A DNA stretch of 16,135 bases from Natronohydrobacter sp. Its GTDB lineage: Bacteria > Pseudomonadota > Alphaproteobacteria > Rhodobacterales > Rhodobacteraceae. This document shows, piece after piece, positions 8,270-15,692 of this stretch; position 1 is the stretch's first letter, and every line of letters begins with the position of its first letter. Made by a program: the position numbers and the translations under genes. The notes under the pieces are model-generated. The model was not told where the DNA came from. It searched no databases and worked only from the letters and a program-made list of their open reading frames with translations. The stretch is from assembly GCA_007117255.1 (NCBI GenBank), contig SKGU01000140.1, positions 1-16,135 on the forward strand. The letters run 5' to 3'.

Positions 8270-8310
8270 ATGGGAGCGCATCCCGGCGACAAGCACCGGA
8301 ATGCTGGTTC
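8270..8310 (-). other. Hairpins between binding-protein and permease genes
   Basis: In the 69-bp gap after the solute-binding-protein stop, two small stems can be drawn: 8289-8308 (seven positions, one mismatch, 6-nt loop) and 8272-8284 (GGGA, 5-nt loop, TCCC). Neither has a T-tract. Such stems commonly protect the abundant binding-protein mRNA and lower permease expression; that role here is inferred from position only. Confidence 0.3.
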
Positions 8311-8317
8311 GGCATGA

Positions 8318-9892
8318 TTACCGGTCGATGCGCACATGCCACAGGCGGACAAGATCATCGGCAGACTGAAAAACATCCACTTCGTCACGCGCGGCCCAGG
8401 CGAGCGGCTGTTGATGAAGTGGTAGCCAGGCCATTTCTTCCTTGGCGATGCTGAACGCCTCGACCATCATGGCAATGCGGGCGTCCTGGTCCAGTTCAAC
8501 TGCGGCAGCTTGCGTCAGCTCATCCACACGTTCGTTGTGATACTGGCCCGGGTTCCATGTCCCATAGCTGCCATCGGGCGAATGCAGCATCGCCGACAGA
8601 ACACTGAAGCCATCCAGCATGGGCAAAGTGGCCCAGCCCATCATGAACATATCCGTCTGGCCGGTTTGCGCCCGCTCGAAATGAATTTGACGCGGTTCCG
8701 CGACCAAGCGCGGCTCAAGCCCGACCCGTGCCAGCATGGCCGCCATCGCCTGACAAATGCCTTCATCATTCACATAGTTGTCGTTGGTGCAGTTCATGTT
8801 GAAGGTGAAGCCGTCCGGAAAGCCCGCCTCTGCAAGAAGCTCTCTGGAGCGATCGGGATCATGGGGCAGGCGTTCGTTCAGCTCGGGCGCAAAACCCGGC
8901 ACCTCTGGTGCGATCAGTGCTGCGGTGTTACGCGATTTACCGCGCATGATCCGCTCATGAATCAGGTCCATATCGATCGCATGCTTGATGGCACGACGCA
9001 CGCGGATATCCTGCAACGGATTACCTTCGACATTTCCGTCGTTCAGTGTGTCGGTCAGGTTGAATCCCATCATGATTGTGCGCAGGCCTGGGTTTTCCAG
9101 CATGCGCACGCCCGGTGCTGCCTCAATACGGGCGGCATCCTGCAAGGGCGCAGGCTGGATCAGGTCGATCTCGCCCGATAGAAGGGCTGCAACACGCGTT
9201 GCCGCGGAAGAGATTGGTCTGTGCTCGATGCGTGTCAGGTTATGCTGCGGCTCATCCCACCAGTCAGCATTGTTGACAAGGACTGTCTGCGAATCCGGGC
9301 GACGGCTTTCGACCATAAAGGGGCCGGTCCCGTTAGCATTTGAGGTGGTATATCCTTCCTCGCCCTGATTGGCATTGATCGGCTCGACCGCATTGTTTTC
9401 GCGCATCCAGCCAGCATCCATGATGAAGATGTTGGTCAGGAAATTGTTCAGCAGGGGCGACGGCCCGGCCATGATCAGATCAACTGTCAAATCATCTACG
9501 ATTTCGACATCCACCAGCCCCGGCAGGTTTCCGCGCAGGGGGGAATTCGGGTGGACCGCGCGCATGAGAGACATGGCGACATCTTCTGCATCGAAGGTTT
9601 CACCTCCATGAAATGTCACGCCTTCCCGAAGGAAATAGCGAATCCGCGTGGGTTCAATGATCTCCCAGTGTGTTGCCAGAGCCGGTTCGATTTCCAGTTG
9701 CGGACTGTAGCGGACCAAGGGCTCATAGATATTGTGCACAAAAATGTTGTCATAGCTTGACGTGACACCATGCGGATCGAAGCCGTAAATGTCGGCCGAA
9801 GCTCCGAAGCGCAATGTTTCGGCAGTTACCGCAGTCAGCCCTATGCCAAGGATAACCCCGGCTGTCGCTGTGAGGATTGAGCGTGATTCCAT
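8318..9892 (-). CDS. Periplasmic solute-binding protein, family 5 (DppA/OppA-like)
   Basis: A 524-residue exported binding protein that gives the ABC importer its specificity. Seen: signal peptide (residues 1-24, hydrophobic core ILTATAGVILGIGLTAV, probable cut after AVTA before ETLRFG), no lipobox Cys, and family 5 landmarks: FVHNIYEPLVRY, LREGVTFHGGETFDAEDV, NGTGPFMVESRRPD, NADWW, DIRVRRAIKHAIDMD, and AEAGFPDGF. Length fits the family. The ATG at 9892 is chosen because it starts the signal peptide and has AGGAG about 8 nt upstream; the longer frame to 9982 would add 30 residues before it. It is the first gene of the minus-strand operon and faces the regulator. The ligand cannot be deduced; the operon suggests a small amide, dipeptide-like or N-heterocyclic compound. 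Confidence 0.94.
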   Translation of the reverse strand: MESRSILTATAGVILGIGLTAVTAETLRFGASADIYGFDPHGVTSSYDNIFVHNIYEPLVRYSPQLEIEPALATHWEIIEPTRIRYFLREGVTFHGGETFDAEDVAMSLMRAVHPNSPLRGNLPGLVDVEIVDDLTVDLIMAGPSPLLNNFLTNIFIMDAGWMRENNAVEPINANQGEEGYTTSNANGTGPFMVESRRPDSQTVLVNNADWWDEPQHNLTRIEHRPISSAATRVAALLSGEIDLIQPAPLQDAARIEAAPGVRMLENPGLRTIMMGFNLTDTLNDGNVEGNPLQDIRVRRAIKHAIDMDLIHERIMRGKSRNTAALIAPEVPGFAPELNERLPHDPDRSRELLAEAGFPDGFTFNMNCTNDNYVNDEGICQAMAAMLARVGLEPRLVAEPRQIHFERAQTGQTDMFMMGWATLPMLDGFSVLSAMLHSPDGSYGTWNPGQYHNERVDELTQAAAVELDQDARIAMMVEAFSIAKEEMAWLPLHQQPLAWAARDEVDVFQSADDLVRLWHVRIDR

Positions 9893-9966
9893 GTCTGTTT
9901 CTCCTGTTGAGTGGGTGTCGGCTTTTATTTCTCTCGCATCTTCGTGTGCGAGCTTGAGAATCATGT

Positions 9967-9982
9967 TTGCAGATGTCTGCAA
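9967..9982. promoter_or_regulatory. Perfect 16-bp palindrome, candidate regulator operator
   Basis: TTGCAGATGTCTGCAA has perfect 7-bp arms around a central TG in the divergent spacer between the binding-protein and GntR genes. It sits 75 bp upstream of the binding-protein start and about 98 bp upstream of the regulator start. Position and symmetry suit a GntR/FCD dimer site controlling both directions. Confidence 0.55.
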
Positions 9983-9997
9983 TTTTGTCTACAATTT
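9974..9997. repeat. Tandem 12-bp direct repeat in the divergent spacer
   Basis: Two adjacent copies of TGTCTRCAATTT (9974-9985 and 9986-9997) differ at one base (G or A). The first copy overlaps the right arm of the 16-bp palindrome and the second contains most of the TTGTCTACAA palindrome. This looks like duplicated binding half-sites rather than chance, though no binding is shown. Confidence 0.5.
9985..9994. promoter_or_regulatory. TTGTCTACAA palindrome, candidate GntR-type operator
   Basis: TTGT and ACAA form 4-bp arms around CT. GntR-family FCD regulators often bind short TTGT-type inverted repeats. The reverse complement TTGTAGACAA recurs as TTGTAGACTG (8 of 10 bases) at 10031-10040, closer to the regulator start. 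The spacing to the centre of the 16-bp palindrome is 15 bp. Confidence 0.45.
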
Positions 9998-10080
9998 TGT
10001 TGATGATGTGTTACTTTATTGTTGTTTTCTTTGTAGACTGCTTAGATATTGTCCAACCCACCAGCCGAGGAGCGCAGACA

Positions 10081-10767
10081 ATGAATGATATGCCATCAAG
10101 CACTGCCTTGCCGCAGGACATCATCTATGCGCGAATCTGGGACGCTATTGCGGAACGAAAGCTGCGACCCGGAACGCGTCTGAAGGAAGAGCAGCTTGCC
10201 GAGCTTTTCACAGTCAGCCGTGCGCGGGTCAGGCAGGCTCTTGCCGCGCTGGAGCGCGACGGTCTTGTGACGATTTACAGAAATCGCGGCGCCTTCGTTT
10301 CAGAACCCTCGATTGAAGAGGCCCGTGACGTTTTCTTCGCGCGGCGCATGATTGAGGCGCGATTGGTAGAGCGCCTTTGCGCCAATCCCAAGTCAACCGC
10401 CATTGCGCGACTGCGAAAACACCTGGAGGCCGAAAAAGCGGCGCACCTTGCGCAGAATCGCAAAGAGACCATTCATCTGTCGGGTCAGTTTCATTTGCTG
10501 ATCGCCGAACTGGCCGGATCAAGATATCTGTGGCAAGTTTTGCGGGATCTTATTTCGCGAACCTCCCTGATCACTGCAATTTACCAGTCTCATAGTGATA
10601 CAGCTTGTGGGCCGGATGAACACGGCCAGATTGTTGATGCGATTGCACAAGGCGACTCTACACGCGCAAACCGCCTGATGGAGCATCACCTCGAACATAT
10701 TGAAATGGCACTTGATCTGACCGACGAGAAAGAGCGCAGCACCGATTTGCGGGATATTCTGGGCTGA
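10081..10767 (+). CDS. GntR-family transcriptional regulator, FCD (FadR/VanR) subfamily
   Basis: A 228-residue DNA-binding regulator. Seen: N-terminal winged helix (about 12-74) with LKEEQLAELFTVSRARVRQA and LERDGLVTIYRNRGAFVSEP, the GntR signature; then an all-helical FCD ligand domain (about 78-210) with histidines H138 (GQFHLL), H181 (EHGQIVDAI) and H203 (MEHHLEH) placed like the metal/effector-binding residues of FCD proteins. The ATG at 10081 is chosen (GAGGAG 8 nt upstream); the longer frame to 9967 would add a hydrophobic stretch translated through the operator region. It is divergent from the transport operon and coupled to the downstream amidohydrolase (TGATG). Probably a repressor released by a pathway substrate or intermediate. 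Confidence 0.94.
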   Translation: MNDMPSSTALPQDIIYARIWDAIAERKLRPGTRLKEEQLAELFTVSRARVRQALAALERDGLVTIYRNRGAFVSEPSIEEARDVFFARRMIEARLVERLCANPKSTAIARLRKHLEAEKAAHLAQNRKETIHLSGQFHLLIAELAGSRYLWQVLRDLISRTSLITAIYQSHSDTACGPDEHGQIVDAIAQGDSTRANRLMEHHLEHIEMALDLTDEKERSTDLRDILG

Positions 10768-12230
10768 TGGGTGGGCAGAAGGATATCCATGACCTCGTGA
10801 TTCAATGTGACACGATCATCACATTGGATCATGGCCGACGCGTTCTGGAAAAGGGCTGGATCGCAATCGACAAGGACAGGATTGCCGCTTTGGGCCAAGG
10901 CGTGGCACCGGCAGCACGCAACGTTATCTGCAAACCGCAAATGATCGCTATGCCCGGCCTTATCGATGCCCATGCACATGCCGGTCATGGGTTGGTCCGC
11001 GCGGCCGGTGACAGCAATGGCGAAAGATGGTTTGACATCTGCGAAGCGATATATGCGCGCCATGCGACGCCAGAATTCTGGTATGCAGAAGCGCATCTTG
11101 CGCAGCTGGAGCGCGTTCTCGGTGGTGTCACCACAGCCGTTTCGCTGTTGGGCGGTGGGGCAGATGTCATGCGCACGGATAGCCCTGAAGCAGGTGATGC
11201 ACATTGCCAAGCCACAATTGAGTCCGGGCTGCGAACAATCCTGGCCGTGGGGCCGTCGCGACGCCCGTTTCCCAAGACTTATGGTCGCTATGATGAACGT
11301 GGCGCGCACCTAAGCTTTGATCTGGCGTTCGACACACAGCTTGACGTGTCTGCTCAATTGATTTGCGATCACAACGATATTCTAGAGCGCAGGACCGGAG
11401 TATGCCTTGTTGCCCCTGTCTATACAGACGCACATCTGGCGAGTTTCGGGACCGAGATAAATGCGCTCTGTGACAAGGTGATGGAACTGCGCGAGGCACT
11501 TGGAGTGATCTTCATGCAAGATGGCCATCGCAGTGGAAGTATTGCGACTGCTCATGCGCTTGGCCAACTTGGCCCCTGGGCAGCTTTGGCGCATTGCGTA
11601 GACCTCACATCCGAGGATCTGAGAGCCTTGCAGATGTCAGGTGCGAGCGTCATTCATAACCCCAGTTCGATCATGTCAATCCTTGGTCGCTGTCCGGTCC
11701 CTGAACTGTTGGACCTTGGTGTGAATGTGGCGCTTGGCTCCGACGCTGCAGCACCCGATCGCGGGTATGATATGTTCCGCCACATGGCGCAGTGCATGCA
11801 TTATCACCGGCGCCACTTTCGCGACCCTACTGTTCTGACCGAAGGCAAGACACTGGAGATGGCGACAATCGGCGCGGCCCGCGCGCTTGGACTTGATCAT
11901 GAGCTTGGCTCGCTTGAGGCGGGCAAAAAAGCCGATATCATCCTTATTGACGGGTTCAAGCCGCATCTCTACCCGCCGGTGATGCCGCTGAACAGGGTCA
12001 CGCATTTCGCCACTGCGGCAGATGTGGACACTGTCATCGTGAATGGCGCGATCATAATGGAAGAGCGGCGCCCCTTGCGTGTGTCTGTTTCCGAAATCCT
12101 TGAACGTGCGGATGCCAGCGCCAGAAACGTTTTCCATCAAGCCGGTCTGGAACGCGACCGCCACGAGGCCGATGATATCTGGGGACGTAGCCGTGTTGCA
12201 GATAGCACATATCGCGCTGCCGGCAGCTAG
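10767..12230 (+). CDS. Amidohydrolase, AtzA/TrzN/SsnA-type
   Basis: A 487-residue amidohydrolase of the same broad branch as chlorohydrolases and heterocycle deaminases, cytosolic and metal-dependent. Seen: MPGLIDAHAHAGHG with metal ligands H69 and H71, LAHCVDL (H276), SVIHNPSS (H297), ALGSDAAAPDRG (D326), and the C-terminal LGSLEAGKKADIILIDG. The segment that usually reads HxxE is here FMQDGH (249-254), with Gln251 and His254, a departure from AtzA-type enzymes. The start ATG overlaps the regulator stop (TGATG), so both are expressed from one plus-strand transcript. Together with the two minus-strand amidohydrolases this gives three related but differently equipped enzymes in one locus. The substrate is unknown. 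Confidence 0.88.
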   Translation: MGGQKDIHDLVIQCDTIITLDHGRRVLEKGWIAIDKDRIAALGQGVAPAARNVICKPQMIAMPGLIDAHAHAGHGLVRAAGDSNGERWFDICEAIYARHATPEFWYAEAHLAQLERVLGGVTTAVSLLGGGADVMRTDSPEAGDAHCQATIESGLRTILAVGPSRRPFPKTYGRYDERGAHLSFDLAFDTQLDVSAQLICDHNDILERRTGVCLVAPVYTDAHLASFGTEINALCDKVMELREALGVIFMQDGHRSGSIATAHALGQLGPWAALAHCVDLTSEDLRALQMSGASVIHNPSSIMSILGRCPVPELLDLGVNVALGSDAAAPDRGYDMFRHMAQCMHYHRRHFRDPTVLTEGKTLEMATIGAARALGLDHELGSLEAGKKADIILIDGFKPHLYPPVMPLNRVTHFATAADVDTVIVNGAIIMEERRPLRVSVSEILERADASARNVFHQAGLERDRHEADDIWGRSRVADSTYRAAGS

Positions 12231-12437
12231 ATATAGAAAACAGCAGATCGTTGCGCCCATATACATATCGCCAACAAGTCTTGCCAGATTGCGCTCGTTA
12301 TCGCGTTTGAACACACCGTTTTGCGTATGCCAGCCTATGGTAATCCAGAGCATGATTGCATCTGGCAGCTTGAACCACAGGCGTCTGGCAATACTTCCAA
12401 GAGCACCCAGCTTGGTGTCGGCCACTTCAGGAGCCTG
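12231..12437. other. Intergenic stretch with a protein-like minus-strand frame
   Basis: No gene is called here. On the minus strand a frame from GTG 12425 gives about 65 residues with real-protein character (KLGALGSIARRLWFKLPD, then hydrophobic and amphipathic stretches), then runs on without a stop as antisense of the plus-strand amidohydrolase. It may be a relic of a gene truncated at about 12230, or chance. I do not recognise it. No convincing terminator was seen after the amidohydrolase stop. Confidence 0.25.
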
Positions 12438-12788
12438 ATGATGGTATCATTTGCCTTGACGATCTTTCGTTTCTTGCGCGCGCTGCGACGGGCGTGGCGC
12501 GACGCACTGTTTCGCTCCAGTTTCTATCTGCTTTTGCTCATTCTGTTTTCTGGAACCATGTTCTATGCGACGGTCGAGGGGTTGCCATGGGTGGACGCAA
12601 TTTACCTGAGCGTCGTCACACTCACGACCTTAGGCTATGGCGACCTTCATCCGGTGACAGACGCGGGAAAGCTGTTCACCATCGTCTACCTTTTTACAGG
12701 GATGGGTGTTGTCATAACGGTTGTGACCCGTCTGGCCCGCGCAATGTTCCATGAGCCGGACACCAGACACGGTGATCCCCAGGATTAG
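12438..12788 (+). CDS. Small two-transmembrane potassium channel (ion channel 2 family)
   Basis: A 116-residue inner-membrane protein with one pore unit. Seen: a short basic N-terminus (RFLRALRRAWRD), membrane helix 1 (about 28-44), a pore helix, selectivity filter TTLGYGD (63-69), then helix 2 (about 76-97) and a short polar tail. No RCK/TrkA_N regulatory domain follows, so it would work as a bare tetrameric pore. The start could be ATG 12438 or 12441; AGGAG at 12429-12433 is better spaced for 12441. The longer frame to 12321 has no such signal. It is convergent with the next gene and has no evident tie to the catabolic operon. Confidence 0.9.
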   Translation: MMVSFALTIFRFLRALRRAWRDALFRSSFYLLLLILFSGTMFYATVEGLPWVDAIYLSVVTLTTLGYGDLHPVTDAGKLFTIVYLFTGMGVVITVVTRLARAMFHEPDTRHGDPQD

Positions 12789-12841
12789 GACGCGGTAGTT
12801 TGCGCCACCTGCGCTGGAATGATCATCACCAACAGAACGGT

Positions 12842-14488
12842 TTAATCCGGTGTACTATGTGCTGTCGCCAGTGCGTCTATGCGCGCGTCAGTCCAGTCTG
12901 GAAGATCCAGCAGCATCGCCCAGGCACGGGCATAGCTGGTGAAATCATAGTTATGCCCGAAGCCTCTGGGTGGTTTTACTGCTGTCATGATATCGACGCC
13001 AAGTTGCAACACGGTGACAATCGGCAACCATCGAAATCCCGGTGACACATCCGGCCCGCGCGGCGTTGCCATCCAAGCCGGGCGACGCCATGTCGCACGC
13101 GGGTCGAAAAACACAACAGCATCGCTGGCATGTTGAAGATAGAGAATACGAAACCTGCCCCAAGATGTCGTGTAATCCGATTTAAGGCCGGTTTGGTTCA
13201 TGAACCGTACAGCACTGCCATCGCGGTAACTGGGCAACCATGCGGGTGAGCCAGGATTGCGGTTGCGGGTGACTTCCAGCCATGTCGGGCTGCTGAATGG
13301 TGCACCTACCCAGAGCGCGCCATTGAAGGGGTCGCCCACAACCTGATGCAGGTCATGGCTTTGGTCAGAATTCAACGATCCAAGGCTGAGCCCATTCAGA
13401 TACAGCGCAGGGCGCGCGTCGGTGGGCAATTCGCGCCAGTGATCATAAACCGCGGAAAATACGGCGCGCGCGGTTTCCACACCGTATTCGGGATCGGTCA
13501 GCAGCGCGATCCAACTCGCCAGATATGAGTATTGCACCGAAACAGTCGCAACATCGCCGCCCAGCAGGTATTCCAGTGCCTGCTGTCCGGCCGGGTCAAC
13601 CCATCCCGTGCCAGTCGGTGTGGCAATGACCAGCGTGCTGCGTGAAAACGCGTCAATACGTTGGAGTTCTTCCAGCGCAAGAAGCGCTCGTGCTTCTGGG
13701 TCGGGGGCCGAGTTCAGCCCGACATAGACGCGCAAAGGCTCCATCGCTTCAGCCCCGGTCAAGGCGGCAATCCGCGCCTGATCGGGGCCTGCAGCCACCA
13801 TCGCGCGCCCCATCCGGCCAAGGCTGTCCCAGTCCACCAAAGAGCCCTCGGCCCCGGTTTTGCGGGGGTCTTGCGGGCGCGGGCTGGCTTCCTCAAAGCG
13901 GCCATCCAGTCCCGCATAGATGCGATCGGCGGTGTTCAGTGCGCCGCGCACGATCACGCCGTTGCCGATATTCCAGAAAACTATGGCAGTCAGCAGGATC
14001 GAGATCAAAAGCGCCTGTGGGCCGGGCAGAACGCGCGCCAAATTGTCAGACAAGCGCGCAATCAGCCACTTGGCCAGCCGTGCCAACCACAGCAGCACCA
14101 GAAAAACTGCCGCAGCACCACCAGCAATCGAGAAAGGGCGCCCAGTTTCAACAGGTGCCATGGCAAGAAGCGCACGCAACCCGTTTTGCCAGTCCGATGC
14201 AACCCAGAGTGCCGACGCCGCCGCAATCAGACAAACGACCGCGATAAAACTGTGAACACGCACCCGCAACGCGGGACTGAACATGGGCAATTGCAGTCGA
14301 TACCAGATCGTCGCGATCAGCAGCCCCACTGCATAGCCTGCCGCAATGCTGAAACCGCTGAGCACCGCTTGCACATAGGTATCACGCGGCACAAGGCTTG
14401 GGGTAAGGGACGCGATGAAAAACAGCGTCGCGAGCGGTATTGCGGGAGTAACAGGGCGCGGCAACACGGTGAGTAGGTATTTTTGCAT
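12842..14488 (-). CDS. Membrane-anchored alpha/beta-hydrolase (Abhydrolase_9 family)
   Basis: A 548-residue protein with an N-terminal membrane domain and a C-terminal alpha/beta-hydrolase domain. Seen: about five hydrophobic segments (near 15-33, 41-61, 80-97, 121-140, 158-178); then VYVGLNSAPDPEARALLALEEL, VIATPTGTGWVDP (287-299), YLNGLSLGS with nucleophile candidate S368, QHASDAVVFFDP (D456), and GHNYDF (H512), which together give a plausible Ser-Asp-His triad. The start at 14488 is chosen (AAGGGCG upstream) because the frame up to 14641 reads through poor sequence. The family is known mostly as conserved proteins of unsettled function; a lipid or ester substrate is a guess. It is convergent with the channel gene, with 53 bp between stops. 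Confidence 0.9.
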   Translation of the reverse strand: MQKYLLTVLPRPVTPAIPLATLFFIASLTPSLVPRDTYVQAVLSGFSIAAGYAVGLLIATIWYRLQLPMFSPALRVRVHSFIAVVCLIAAASALWVASDWQNGLRALLAMAPVETGRPFSIAGGAAAVFLVLLWLARLAKWLIARLSDNLARVLPGPQALLISILLTAIVFWNIGNGVIVRGALNTADRIYAGLDGRFEEASPRPQDPRKTGAEGSLVDWDSLGRMGRAMVAAGPDQARIAALTGAEAMEPLRVYVGLNSAPDPEARALLALEELQRIDAFSRSTLVIATPTGTGWVDPAGQQALEYLLGGDVATVSVQYSYLASWIALLTDPEYGVETARAVFSAVYDHWRELPTDARPALYLNGLSLGSLNSDQSHDLHQVVGDPFNGALWVGAPFSSPTWLEVTRNRNPGSPAWLPSYRDGSAVRFMNQTGLKSDYTTSWGRFRILYLQHASDAVVFFDPRATWRRPAWMATPRGPDVSPGFRWLPIVTVLQLGVDIMTAVKPPRGFGHNYDFTSYARAWAMLLDLPDWTDARIDALATAHSTPD

Positions 14489-14831
14489 AAGCGCCCTTGT
14501 GGTTATCTTAGTCGCAAACGGAAGCAAAAGAAGCTTTGGATCAGTCTTCGATCTGATGGCCAGAATGTAGCCATACTTCCTGATTCGAACAGCCCTTAGA
14601 GCAATTGTCGAGGAACATGGCATTTGTTCCACGACAAACAATCAGCGGTACGATACCGGCCTCTCGGTCAGAGCCAACATTCGTGTTTTTGCGATCAGCG
14701 CCTGTACATGGGCTGGTGCAAAAAGCGTGCGACATGTGGGGCACGCTGGATTCGATGCCGCCGATCAAGCAAGTTTGCGTGACGCCCCAAGAGTTTTGCC
14801 GCACCCAACCCGCCGGATTCTGTCAACCGCG
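14489..14831. other. 343-bp stretch with no confident gene; doubtful Cys-rich frame
   Basis: Between the FAH-family gene and the hydrolase gene. The best frame is on the minus strand, open from about 14822 with a GTG at 14804 and stopping at 14541 (87 codons, six cysteines in pairs such as FCTSPC and NCSKGC). It has no clear Shine-Dalgarno and no signal peptide, and I do not recognise it. A plus-strand frame (14605-14856) overlaps it and runs into the FAH gene antisense. The region could hold the 3' remnant of a secreted Cys-rich protein gene. No strong terminator with T-tract was seen; a short stem (AATCC, GGC loop, GGGTT, minus strand) lies at 14807-14819. Confidence 0.35.
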
Positions 14832-15677
14832 TCAAGCATCAGCTTGCACGTCCTGACGCTGTGTGCCCAGCCCCTCGATGCCCAGTTCAACGACATCTCC
14901 TGCCTTCAGATAGCGCGGCGGCTTCATTCCAAGCCCTACACCGGGTGGCGTGCCGGTCGATATCACATCTCCGGGATGCAAGGTCATGAAATGCGACAGG
15001 TAACTGACCAGATGTGCCACGCCATAGACCATAGTTGTCGTTGCCCCGTCCTGCATGATCTGGCCATTTACCTTGAGCCACATTTTCAGATCCTGCGGAT
15101 ATTTCACCTCATCGCGCGTCACCAGCCAGGGACCAAGCGGGCCGAATGTGTCGCAGCTTTTGCCTTTCGTCCATTGGCCCTGACGTTCTACCTGATATGC
15201 GCGTTCGCTGATGTCATTCATGATCGCATAGCCTGCGACATACGACAGGGCTTGCGCCTCGGGCACATATTTGGCGCGTGTTCCGATGATCACGGCAAGC
15301 TCGACCTCCCAGTCGGTCTTTTCTGACCCACGAGGCAACAGGGTTGGATCATTCGGCCCGCATAGTGCCGAAGTTGCTTTCATGAACAAAATCGGTTCTG
15401 AGGGTACTTTGGCACCGGTTTCTGCGGCATGATCAGAATAATTAAGCCCGATGCACATGATCTTGCCAATTCCGCCCACACATGGTCCAAGACGCACAGC
15501 TTCGGGTGCGGTTGGAAGGGTGGCTGGGTCAATCTGACGCAAACGTTCAAGTCCATTATCCGACAAGACATTTGCCGCGATATCCGGCACATATGCGGAC
15601 AAGTCGCGGATCGTCCCGTCTTCGTGCAAAAGCCCCGGTTTCTCGGCACCCGGTTCGCCCCAGCGTAGCAGTTTCAT
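14832..15677 (-). CDS. Fumarylacetoacetate hydrolase (FAH) family protein, possible 2,4-diketo-3-deoxy-L-fuconate hydrolase
   Basis: A 281-residue cytosolic enzyme of the FAH family (C-C bond hydrolases, decarboxylases and hydratases acting on 2-oxo acids). Seen: CIGLNYSDHAAETG with H83, EPILFMKATSALCGPND, metal-binding acids in WEVELAVIIG (E124, E126) and MNDISER (D155), and ISTGTPPGVGLGMKPP near the C-terminus. The ATG at 15677 has AGGAG about 8 nt upstream. It lies 15 bp after a dehydrogenase that resembles 2-keto-3-deoxy-L-fuconate dehydrogenase. In the non-phosphorylative L-fucose route that enzyme makes 2,4-diketo-3-deoxy-L-fuconate, which an FAH-family enzyme cleaves to pyruvate and lactate. 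This role fits well but FAH enzymes differ subtly, so ureidoglycolate lyase-like or hydratase activity is possible. Confidence 0.88.
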   Translation of the reverse strand: MKLLRWGEPGAEKPGLLHEDGTIRDLSAYVPDIAANVLSDNGLERLRQIDPATLPTAPEAVRLGPCVGGIGKIMCIGLNYSDHAAETGAKVPSEPILFMKATSALCGPNDPTLLPRGSEKTDWEVELAVIIGTRAKYVPEAQALSYVAGYAIMNDISERAYQVERQGQWTKGKSCDTFGPLGPWLVTRDEVKYPQDLKMWLKVNGQIMQDGATTTMVYGVAHLVSYLSHFMTLHPGDVISTGTPPGVGLGMKPPRYLKAGDVVELGIEGLGTQRQDVQADA

Positions 15678-15692
15678 GGAATTTCTCCTCTC

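Noticed and set aside
9933..9952. Inverted repeat CTCGCA...TGCGAG in the binding-protein leader, considered as a riboswitch or attenuator
   Set aside because: A single 6-bp stem with no second competing structure or T-tract; too little to support a regulatory RNA.
9893..9982. Longer start for the solute-binding protein
   Set aside because: It would put 30 polar residues before a normal signal peptide and code through the operator palindrome; the ATG at 9892 has its own ribosome binding site.
9967..10080. Upstream extension of the GntR regulator with a hydrophobic segment
   Set aside because: The segment is an AT-rich regulatory spacer read in frame; GntR/FCD proteins lack such a leader, and GAGGAG precedes the ATG at 10081.
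11676..12425. 249-codon minus-strand frame across the third amidohydrolase
   Set aside because: Most of it is antisense to a well-supported enzyme; only the first about 65 codons outside the gene look protein-like and are reported separately as a possible relic.
13642..14476. Long plus-strand frames within the membrane hydrolase gene
   Set aside because: Their composition (Arg, Gln, Pro, Ser rich) is that of antisense shadows; the minus strand encodes membrane helices and a catalytic triad.
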